From positions 9,796,001 through 9,860,000 of the forward strand of contig LR990067.1 in NCBI GenBank assembly GCA_905147135.1: 64,000 bases of DNA, in the 5' to 3' direction. Shown in pieces: positions 40,701 to 52,700 of the stretch. Each line of letters starts with the position of its first letter. The stretch's first letter is position 1. This DNA is from Blastobasis lacticolella. Its lineage: Eukaryota > Arthropoda > Insecta > Lepidoptera > Blastobasidae. The position numbers were made by a program, and so were the translations under genes. The notes under the pieces are model-generated. The model searched no databases. It saw nothing but the letters and a program-made list of their open reading frames with translations, and was not told where the DNA came from.

Positions 40701-43700
40701 ATGTACACAGGGCGATGAATGTAAATGGGTCATCATCACAGCCCATGACAGTCCACTGCAGGACTTTGGGCCTCTCCTACAAAAGGGGAGGTTATTGCCA
40801 TAATCTCCACGCTTAGCAGGCGGGTCGGAGATTGCAGTGTTACAAACATAACAATGGAAAACGCTCCTGCCCATTTTTCAGGTTACGGAGACTAGATCTT
40901 TTGCCTTGAAACATTAATCGCCTTGTACACACTTGGCCGTGTGGAGTCCGGCATGGCCGTGTGGTGTTCGGCAGAGTAGAATAGCACCAACCCCTTACAC
41001 TCGTGGGTGTCGTACAAGGCGACTAATGTTTTCGAGGCAAAAGATAAAGAGTCTCCGTAGTCTGGAAAATGGGCAGCAGCATTTTCCATTGTTATATTTA
41101 AACACTGCGATCTCCAACCCGGCTGCCAAGCGTGGAGATTATGGCAATAACCTCCCCTTTCGTGGGAGAGGCCCTAAGTCCTGCAGTGAACTGTTACGGG
41201 CTGTGATGATGACACACACGAGTGTAAGGGGTTGGTGCTACTCTACTCTACCGGACACCACACGGCTGTAAATGGGTCAGTGAGACGAAATTCGAAAGCA
41301 CGAGGCCGATTTTAGAATTCATCATCGTCCGTTAGTCCCGGCTTCCGCCAGGGCCCGCTTTACGACTCATATTTCCCTAAATATCCTTTTTTTTTTGTTT
41401 TCTATACGGTGGCAAACAAGCTTACGGCCTGCCTGATGGTTATCAGTCACCGCAGGGTCGGTAGCCGGTCCTGGGCATCCTCGCGTTGTAAGCCATTGGC
41501 TCTCGCATCAGTGGCCCTAATACAAGTGTGTCCGCGACAAAACTCGCGCTGCGAGAGAGCGTTTGTCTCTTTCTCTCAATACTAAGACGAAAGAGATAGC
41601 AATACTCGCTTATCGCGCGCGAGAGCCACTTGTGCTAGGCCTACAGACTTGGTTTAAGAATTAGGCAATTAAAATACCTCATTGCTTTTTTATTTTTTCA
41701 AAGCTATACTTAATATTATAGTTTTGTTTGAAATTAATAAACTCAAAAACTAATGGACCGATTTTTAAAATTCTTTTACTAACATAATGCATTATCAATA
41801 AGTAATGAAGGTTACTTTTTGTTCCGGGAAAATAATAGGTACCCGCGGGAATGTCGATTGTTTACAGAGATCCGAACTGCGCGCTAGTGAAAGCCGCTGA
41901 GAACAGCTAGTTTGTATTAAAAGTGGGATATTGAAAACAATATTTTTGCATTTTTTCCTGATTGTTTGCAGTTCTATCGAATATTTTAAAACAAGGTTTG
42001 TTAGTAAAACATGTTCCTCATAATCTACACTGCAACAAATGTAAAACAACATCCGACTTTTTTTTTAATTGGTCTGGATGTGTATGAGATTAGTAAAAAC
42101 AATTTGAATGTAGTTATTCTTATTCTAAAATCGGCCTCGTGGTTACTGAGAACAAATTACGCTATCTCTTATAGTTTGGGATTTCTCCTCAATGACCCAT
42201 TTAGATTGATCACCCTGTATACATTCATAACAGAGCCATGAGATACCATAGGGCGCTGTCCTAATTGGCAATGGTCGGCAACGGTGCGACCATGGTCGTA
42301 CGACGGACGTCAGCTGACCATCAGAAAACTTTAAAACCGCCTGCCGCATGATTATCATAATGGTCGCACAGCAGTTGCCAATTAGGACAGCGCCCAAGGA
42401 CGAAGAGATCGAAGAGAATGCCTACTTTAGCTGCAGAGAGAGAATGGCCAACTGACTCTACATTAGATAGACTAATTTAGATAGATAGGGTACGACAGTG
42501 CAAGCTCCACTATTACGTTTTCAGTATGTGCTCAGATACAGATAATGGTGCAAAGAAAATAATGCATGGAACTGGTGCGACAGTGTTAAAGACTTATACT
42601 ATTATACTTTCCAAAATTCAGTTGTCAAAATTCTGAAGAAAAAAGCGTGAGAGCAAGATAAAAGTGGAATGTATCGCTCATAGAACAAGGTCCATTTTCG
42701 TATCACTTAAATATGGAGAGTAAATAAATAATAAATAAATATTCGTGGACAAATTCACACAGCGCCATCTAGCCCCAAATTAAGCAAAGCTTGTATAGAT
42801 ATTTCAACTCAGTTGTGCGCGCGGCCCTATGTGTGGGTGAACCTTAATACCAGGTATTGAAATATCTTTACTATGGGTGCTAGATAACTGCTAGATTACT
42901 TAAATACTTTTTAAATACATACTTATTATACATAGAACACCCAGACCCGTAACAGAAATTAAAATTCATCATTTCAATTTCTGCCCGGCCGGGAATCGAA
43001 CCCGGGACCTCTTGCGTGGCAGACCTGTTTTTTCTTTCTGTGACACGCAATATTGTATGCGACTATTTGTTTCATTGTATTTGACATTTTGATTAATTAA
43101 TATTTGACATATAGTTTTGGAACATTGTATTTGACATTTCATATTATGATTTAATTTTATACAGGGTGTTTCATAATACATGTATAAAGCCGTGAACTGG
43201 ATGGAGTGCTAAACGTATTAAAACGATAGGAACAATTATTTTTTTCGTGCGTGGAATAGTTACCGAGAAAATGACTATCGAACTTTTTCTTTTTCAATGT
43301 CGATAATCACATTTTGAAAACGAAAGACCGCATCTCTAGAAATCAGTTGTAATAGATCACTCAAGTTCATAATCAGGTCAATCAACTGAATAATACAATT
43401 TTACCAGTTACAGATAGGATATAGGTTTTGTGCCTTTAAGTCTTTTCTACCTACCGTTTCATATGAGTTTTAAAATTCAATCTAAAGATCACTACGATCA
43501 ATACCTCAAGTGGCTGGTTAATAAAATTATTATTACAAGCAGCTCGTGAGCAGTCCGGCACAAAAACAAGACATTTCGATGTTTGTTTCTACTTTAATTT
43601 ATTTGTTTTTTGTTGCCTTCAACACAATGTTGCACCTAGGTACATAGTCTTCAAACTAATTGCGAAAACACAATAAACATTAATAGGCAAAAAATTACAG

Positions 43701-46700
43701 CTTGATTTCGCGTCTGCGCCATATCTTCTATTGTACTAGGCAGTCATGACTGAAGCAGGTGGACTATGTACGGGATACTGATATCACAGGGTGTCCATAA
43801 AGTACATTCACTAGATTTTAATATTTTTGGAAAGTGCAGCAAAACTACACGATATTGTTGTTATACTTTTTTGTCTATTTTTTCACTCAGTCTACATCCT
43901 GTTGAATGCATTGGCACAAGTTTATGCATTTCTCGTTGAACTTTTCCGCCAGCTCCGAAATAAGGAAAGATGTCATTTTAGTACCTATCTAATAGTAATT
44001 ATTAAATTCTACTCATGTTTGAATTCAAGAAGGTGAATATTAAATTTGAATAGCTGAAAAAATACCTAGCAACACTATTTACGTACTAGGATTTAAGCAT
44101 TTAGGTTGCAGGCAACAAACATGCAGAACAGCAGATGCGTTGTCACTGTGAGGACTAAGATGAAATGCTTTATGTCTGTATTTGCACTGGCTTATTTTAT
44201 GGACACCCCACGTACTAGGCGCAATATTAAGGAGGTCTAAATTATCCGTTTTGTATTTTTTGGTTTCGAGGGTTCTGTACAAAAAAATATTGTAATCAAT
44301 TATGATTTTAATTCAAAAGGTTCATTCATAGTTTTTACGAAAGTGCACCACCACCTAACTAATAGCAAAGTAGTCTTATTCAAATTACTGTAGCATATTA
44401 ATGTAGCAAACTCTAATTAATGTAACATCTTTGTCTTTTTATGAGTTTGCTTTCTCATGTCATGTCTGTCAGTCATGTTTCAGTGTCGCGTAGGTAATCG
44501 TACCTATCGTTTTCACGAACATTTCTTATCAACTAAAATTAACTTAATGATTCTTAGTTGATGGAGCTTTACCTGTAAATATCCCATGCTTCACCCAATT
44601 GGAGAACCTAGGTCACCTAGGTGGAGCACGGACCCAAACACAATTTTAGAAATTACTGTCTAGGTTACTGTCATTGTACCAAACTACCCGATAAAATCGT
44701 GATAAGCAAATGTAGGCCATCGCCATAAGGATTATTATTAAGCCCACAGTTGGATTCGCTTGAGACTCACTTTAACAAATAAAAAAAAAAACAATATTAT
44801 GGTGCAACTACCAGGAGAACATAAAACGAGAGAACATAAAAGGCGAAATAAGTTAGACCCCTAAAACACGGATCCCTAAGTACGAATCCTTTTGCACGTG
44901 CCGTCAAGGTCAAGGCCGGCGCCGGAGCTGTGGCGGCGCTTTTGACATCAAAATAGAAACTGAAAACTACAAAATCTAAAAATAGAATACTTTGGCGGGC
45001 CGTTCTTTATTTTGTGGTTTGACCCACGGCGCGACTTCCATTGACGAAATTTGCCTACTTTCGCGTCGTATTCGTTCATTCAGTTTTTAGCTTTTCGCGT
45101 GACCGAAATGATTGTTGCGTTGTAGTTGTAGGATACCTAAGTACCTATTGTGAAGATAACTGCGATAAGAGTGTGAACGATGTGAACGAATGATTTATAG
45201 CTTCAGGTACCAGTATTAACGTAGTCTTGTCTGTGTTCAGCGTTCAACGTTTAAGTATTGTGATAATCATTATTCTGTGTATGAATGCAAGCTAGCAGTA
45301 GGCCAAACACCATGGTACCTACCTATTTACGTATTGCATAGCAACCAGAGCCTGCGTAGTGTTGTGTATCTGTGTGTATGAAGTGTACCTACCTAGCTAC
45401 GCTACGATACGAGTGCAAGCTTACTTGATAATTAATACCTATCAGTCATCCGAGCCACAAGAAAGCAAGAAAGTATGGCACCTGACGCTGTTTGTTTTCA
45501 TAAAATAACTTTAAAAAGGTACGTACATGCTTTAAAGGTCTAGGTTCTAGCTAGACTTTAAGATATGCTACCTAGCTAGTACCTAATCGTAACGTTAGGA
45601 GGTTCTTTTCCGACGGGAAATAGGCAGAAAAGACAACGCTTTTATCTGTTCATGAAAACATGTAGGTATTTAGTAAAACCTGTCTGTAATCTGTTTCAAC
45701 AAAACTAGTCTCATAAGTGGTTCCCTACGCTACGTAGGTCCCTAGATGAGTGAACCATTTTAGTAGGACATAGTACCTACTTATTTGTGTAGAACGATTT
45801 ATCAATTGAACGAATTCTGTTTTAGTTATGTAGCTATCTTAAGTATGTTTTTCAAGAACGTTGGTGGCTGGGCGGTTGAGTATCCGACTCGTAAGCGAGA
45901 GAGGTGCCGGGTTCGAATCCCGCTGTGGCAATGTACCAATGACTCTTTTCTGAGTTATGTACATTAGTTGAAATTAACCGATGCTCCTATGGTGAGGGAA
46001 ACATCATGATGAAATCTGCAAATTCTGGCAACTGAAATTGTAACCATGATCCAATCGAGTCAGGTTCCCCTGGTGGCATGGAGGTCAGATGGTAGTCGCT
46101 CCACTGTACCAAATTCTTTTCTCTCCTCAAAATTATTTTCCGTGCCCGTGGTCCGCCTTGACTATGGTCCATGATCTAGGATTTGGCAGATTAGGTAATT
46201 AATTGCAGTGGAGCGACTGCCATCTGACATTCCTGGCTCCTAACCCTGCTACCAAGGGAACCTGACCAGATTGGATCATGGTTACTTACACATTCAGTCG
46301 TCTGAACTGAATGTGTAAGTTTCATCACGATGATTTCCCTCACCGTAAAAGCATCGGTTAGTATTCAGCTACTGTGCATAACTTAGAAAAGAGTTAGTGG
46401 TACATGGCGGCAGTGGGATTCGAACCCGGTACCTCACGCGTACGAGTCGGATACCGCAACCTTAGGCCACCGACGCTCCGACTATTTAAGCATACCTACC
46501 TATCGAAAATAATTAGTGTAGGCAAGTTCCTAGTTAATTTGGTAGAGGCTATTCATGTAGATAAGTAGGTAACATTTAGTTTGACGCCTGGTAGTAAGAT
46601 GAAGGAGGTTGGTTTGTTTTGATATGAATGGCACGAGGTTATTACTCGTCCTTATGGTGTGTACACACTCAACGTACGCCAACGAAGGGCTGTCGGCCGA

Positions 46701-49700
46701 ATTATTTGGACTTCTAAGGTCTAATACTTGCATTTCGTGGTCAAGCAAACGATCTTTGGGAGTTTTGGGAACCGATTCGGGCTCGTATTTGCACGTTTGT
46801 TTGTTGGCCTTCGGTATCCGCCCAAACTGCGATTGGATGATTACTTCTATCCGTTTGATGTTACCGCCACGCTGCACCGCGGATTGCCGGCTGGCACACG
46901 CCAACGGACAATCGTTAGCCGAAACGGGTGCGCGTCACACATCGCCCGGTGTGTACGCAGCATTAGGCTCCTGGTAGTAGGCTTGAGGAGGTTGCTTTGT
47001 TTCGATAGGGGTCGCACGAGGTTATTAACCTGTTTTTTATATGATCATCAACTTGAAATAGAGCTGCGCTTCAACGTAGTCGATATGGTTATTAATCTTT
47101 AAAAATTAATTTTTTTTATTAAAATTAAAATTCAATGTCCGGATAAAATGAAGTCGCCAGTGCACTCTTTGAAAGCTCTACTTTAACACCCTCTCGGCTT
47201 TATACATGTATTATGAAACACCCTGTATTTGACATGTTTGAAGCATTTTGTATTTATCTTATAATTATATAATTTAACATTTGACTTAATTATTATTTGA
47301 TATTATAATACTTATTTAATTCTTGACAATTTCGAATCATGATAATTTGATACTATTGAATTAATTGTTTTTTAACACTGACATCAACTATTAGTACTTA
47401 ATTCTATTCATGAAACTATTTTAAATGACGATGTATGCTTATTACTACGAATAAATGAATATGAATATGAATATGACCTGACCTGACCTGAATGTTGACC
47501 ATTGAACCACTCAGGCCGTCAAGTGGATGTAGATATCTCTGTAGGAGGCATAGGTCCAGCAGTAAGCGTCTTTCGGCTGATATGATGATGATGATGATGA
47601 ACAATGTTACGCGTCGCTTCGCTTCCAAAGAAGCGTGATACGAAAATCGGCCATATTCTATGAGCAATACATCTTTGATATAGCTCCAACGTTTTTGCTC
47701 TGATTTAGAGGACTGAATTTAGCCAAGCCTATCAGCAAGCCAGTAATAGTGACAGAGAAGTGCCACGTTGTCACTATCGCTGGCGTTTCGAGCATAAAAG
47801 GTCTAAGAAAATATGACACTTATAGCTTCGCAAATAAAGAGTTTGTCAGCATAACTACGGGGTATTCCATGTACCTTGTTGAGCCACCTCGCCCTCTATT
47901 GGTTGGAAAAAGAATTATAATGTATTTATTTCTGAAAATCTCATTTATAGCTAAATAGTTGTGTGTAGTTTCGGCTAAATATGGGGGAATTTACAAAACA
48001 CAGGTGTCTTATGTGGTGTGCGGGAAAATAACACTAAAGACTCGTGTGTCGTGTAGTGTGTGGGGAAAAACTGCTTAAGACTCGTGTGTCGTGTAGTGTG
48101 TGGGGGAGAACTGCTTAAGACTCGTGTGTCGTGTAGTGTGCGGGGAAAGACTGCTAAAGACTGATGTGTCGTGTAGTTTGTGGGGAAAAGACTCCTGAAT
48201 ACTGATGTCACGTGTAGTGTATAGACGTGTAGTGAAAGGACAACCAAAGACAAGTCTGTCGTGTAGTATATAGACAAACGACTGCTAAAGGCTGGTGTGT
48301 CGTGTGGTGTGCGGGGAAAGAACTGCTAAAGATTGGTGTGTCGTGTAGTTTGTGGGGAAGACTCGTGAATACTGGTGTCACGTGTAGTGTGTAGACGTGT
48401 AGAGAAAAGACAACCAAAGGCTGGTGTGTTGTGTGGTGTGCGGGGAAAAACTGCTAAAGACTGATGTGTCGTGTTGTATTTGGCGAAAAGACTACCAAAG
48501 ACTAGTCTGTAATGTAGGGTATGGACGAAGGACTGCTGTACACATGTATCCTGTGGAGAAAAATCTTCTAAATACTGTAGTGACCTAGGATTCTATGTTT
48601 GAAAATTTTGCTTTTCGGCAAGAAAAATTCGGAATCTTTTAAATAACATTCGCAATATCGATAGCGAATATTTCTATATAGGTAAAACCAGCGACATGTA
48701 TCAAAATATTGAAACTCAAAAATGAAAAGAGTTTTACACGAGAAGAGCGGTTCAAAGACGTGTGGGGGGGAAACGTGTAGTGTGTGGAGAAAGACTGGTA
48801 TTTAGTGTGGCGTGTCATGTAGCTGTGATATATACTCACGCAGACTGGCAGTTCCCAATGTAGTGGTCTGCATCTTGGCGCGGCCCATGTGCGAGTACAG
48901 TGCGCGGGCGCGGGCTCGCTGAGCCGCCGCCGCGTCCACGGCGGAGGCCGAGCGCCCGGCCGCTAGCGCCGCGGAGGGCGAACGCTCTGGGGGGCGGAAC
49001 ACCACCTTTACTTTGTTTTACAAGATACATGTAAGAACTAACATAGTATAAGACATGGATGCCTAAGATACAAGTCAAGCAATAAATAAATAAAAATAAA
49101 TAAATAATTTACTTAGTTAAGGCGCCCAAATTATCAATAACTAGAATTAAGCACCTATCGGTTATTTGTGCAGGAGTTGTAGATATGCAACCTTGTACCC
49201 ATTTATCATAAGGTATGTATGTTGAAGTTTTGTTTAATTTTATTTGAATAAATAAATTTATTTATTTTAGTCACTTTTTACTGTACTAAGGTAGACCAAT
49301 CGCGAAACAAACTCTTTTTGAACAGGCAAGGCATCCAGTAATATGTGTATCTAAACATTCTTGGGCAGGGCATACTGTCAAATAATGCGTGTATATCGAA
49401 ACATACCCAGGTAGGGCATACTGCCAAATAATGCGTGTATATCTAAACATTCCCAGGTAGGGCATACTGTCAAATAATGCGTGTATATCTAAACATTCCC
49501 AGGTAGAGCATACTGCCAATAATGCGTGTATATCTAAACATTCCCAGGTAGGGCATACTGTCAAATAATGCGTGTATATCTAAACATTCCCAGGTAGAGC
49601 ATACTGCCAATAATGCGTGTATATCTAAACATACCCAGGCAGGGCATACTGCCAAATAATGCGTGTATATCTAAACATACCCAGGCAGGGCATACTGCCA

Positions 49701-52700
49701 AATAATGCGTGTATATCTAAACATACCCAGGCAGGGCATACTGCCAAATAATGCGTGTATATCTAAACATACCCAGGCAGGGCATACTGCCAAATAATGC
49801 GTGTATATCTAAACATACCCAGGCAGGGCATACTGCCAAATAATGCGTGTATATCTAAACATACCCAAGCAGGGCATACTGCCAAATAATGCGTGTATAT
49901 CTAAACATACCCAGGCAGGGCATACTGCCAAATAATGCGTGTATATCTAAACATACCCAGGCAGGGCATACTGCCAAATAATGCGTGTATATCTAAACAT
50001 ACCCAGGCAGGGCATACTGCCAAATAATGCGTGTATATCTAAACATACCCAGGCAGGGCATACTGCCAAATAATGCGTGTATATCTAAACATACCCAGGC
50101 AGGGCATACTGCCAAATAATGCGTGTATATCTAAACATACCCAGGCAGGGCATACTGTCAAATAATGCGTGTATATCTAAACATTCCCGGGCAGGGCATA
50201 CTGTCAAATAATGCGTGTATATCTAAACATTCCCGGGCAGGGCATACTGTCAAATAATGCGTGTATATCTAAACATTCCCGGGCAGGGCATACTGTCAAA
50301 TAATGCGTGTATATCTAAACATTCCCGGGTAGGGCATACTGTCAATAATGCGTGTATAACTAAACATACCCGGGTAGGGCATACTGTCAAATAATGCGTG
50401 TATATCTAAACATTCCCGGGTAGGGCATACTGTCAATAATGCGTGTATAACTAAACATACCCAGGTAGGGCATACTGTCAATAATGCGTGTATAACTAAA
50501 CATTCCCAAGTAGGGCATACTGTCAAATAATGCGTGTATAACTAAACATACCCAGGTAGAGCATACTGCCAAATAATGCGTGTATATCTAAACATTCCCA
50601 GGTAGGGCATACTGTCAAATAATGCGTGTATATCGAAACATTCCCAGGTAGGGCATACTGTCAAATAATGCGTGTATATCGAAACATTCCCAGGTAGGGC
50701 ATACTGTCAATAATGTGTGTATATCTAAATATTCCCAGTTAGAGCATACTGCCAATAATGCGTGTAATCTGTCCAGACTGACTTGTCTTATTTGGTTAAG
50801 GAAATTATGTATTTAAATGGATAATGTGCAGCAGTATTTGTTGAATATCACATTCTATGTGTTTCTTGTATAATTCAAGACATCTATAGACAATATACGT
50901 GGCGTGATTGATACGGCAAGTCGTGATTTTAAGCATTGTTTGTTCACCAAATAAGACAAGTCAGTTTAAACAGATTATATATCTAAACATTCCCAGGTAG
51001 GGCATACTGTCAAATAATGCGTGTTTACTTAAATGCCCTTTATGTCCAAAATCTTTGGGATTAGGGTATGCCTAAAAATCATAGACAATATAGATTTCCG
51101 AATGTCAATATATAAATGTTGTTTTTTCCAAATTTTTAGCAGTATGTGATGGTAACGTTTATATTTTCAGTTAAATTATGTATTTAAAAGGATAATTTAC
51201 AGCAGTATTCGTGTGTTTCTTATACAATTCAAGACACCCATACAGTCTACGTAGCGTGATTGAAACGGCAACTCGTGATTTTGTTACGAGTATTGTTTGT
51301 TTACCAAATAAGACAAGTCAGTCTGTACAGATTTTCTGATTCCCTTGAATCATAGTACACAAATGACGTAATATAACTTTAGGGCCTGTCCTCTTCACGA
51401 AGTTTCTTTCGTCATTATATATTACGCTCCTTCCAAATCGTACAGAGATTGTTACACACTATAGTATAGATAGATGAAAATAAGTTGGAACAATTGCAAC
51501 AGCAGAATTGCGGGACCCTACTATTTACCAAGGGGATTTCACATACGACTACGAATGTATTATCACTTCTCAGACCTACACTAATAAATAACAGCAAATT
51601 CGGTAATTACCTCATCTTGGTGTAATCTCTTCGAATCTTGCCCTAAATGCACTGGAAAGCTTGCACTTCGATCACAGTATTTTATCACTAACTTCTTGAA
51701 AACTTAAATATTTCAACTACATATTTCTTGTACCACGATTCACCGGTTTTTGTGCGACCTCCATGGCCAAATACTAATAAAGAGGGGGCCATTTTGAAAT
51801 TATATATGTATAAAGTTACCTATTTTTGGTTTTAATATAAAAGTTATTTTTGTATAGTTCATATGTGAAGAGAAATAAACCTATTATTTATTTTTATTTA
51901 ATATTACCATGTAGTCTAAACGCCATTGAACTTCTTATATGGATCCTGGCACTACTTATAAAACATGTGCAAACAATAAATGTAAAAAGAAACAAATAAT
52001 AATAATATTTGGTAAAATCTCGAAAAAATTTTTTGCACTTTTATGCTTCTGGGCAAGTTATTACTTGGAAAACTAATAATTTATGTAATTACAATCTAGT
52101 TCTAGATGTAAAACTAAAAAATATAATTTAATAAAAATCCAAATTCGATGCTGGTGGTTCCAGCAGCATTTTAGGCCATATTTTTGTTTAGCACGATATT
52201 CCACACGAGCATTTTTTAAATAAAAACTAAGTCGATATGTGTTTTAAAAGTAGGCGCTAAACAAATGATCACTGATCTTTTTTCAAAATGGCGGTATATT
52301 AGTCTTAATTTTTTTGCTCGTAGCTGTGTCCTGAACTATCTAATAAATTGTGAAATTGCATCAAATTAACTTGAATGATAGCTAAAATTGCATGAATAAG
52401 TGAATAGTAAAATAAGTTGTAATCCAAAAATAAAAACAAATAATTTTTCTGGGCTGTCGTCTCCAAAATTCGGAGTAATATTCATTGGCGTATGTGAAAT
52501 CCACTTTTTTTTAATAGGCTTGCATTTGACCTCAACTCACTATTTCGCATGCACAGCCCAATAAGTTTATTACGTGCTGTACCATTCTGTAAAACAACAT
52601 CCGTGAGCGCAACCAAGCCATGTGTCAGTTCTGTCGGCTCTAAATTGTTATTTAAACAAAAATTCGCGCGTCGCTATGGCAACTTCGCCTCGTTCTGTCT

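Larger units (their letters stand above)
43162..47225. mobile_element. 4.06-kb TIR element flanked by TA
   Basis: 31-bp perfect inverted ends (CAGGGTGTTTCATAATAC.. at 43162-43192 and 47195-47225), TA at 43160-43161 and 47226-47227. The ends suggest a Tc1/mariner-type unit. No transposase is recognisable. The interior holds a nested TIR repeat, two SINEs, a possible first exon and a 60-bp direct repeat. It could instead be two solo ends that happen to face each other. Confidence 0.6.

Noticed and set aside
46609..47102. Two overlapping plus-strand frames of 122-124 codons
   Set aside because: They overlap each other and an antisense frame of equal length in a repeat region; no motif.
49330..50766. 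Regular array resembling a CRISPR
   Set aside because: The whole 46-bp unit repeats with no unique spacers, and the setting is a eukaryotic intron. It is a minisatellite.
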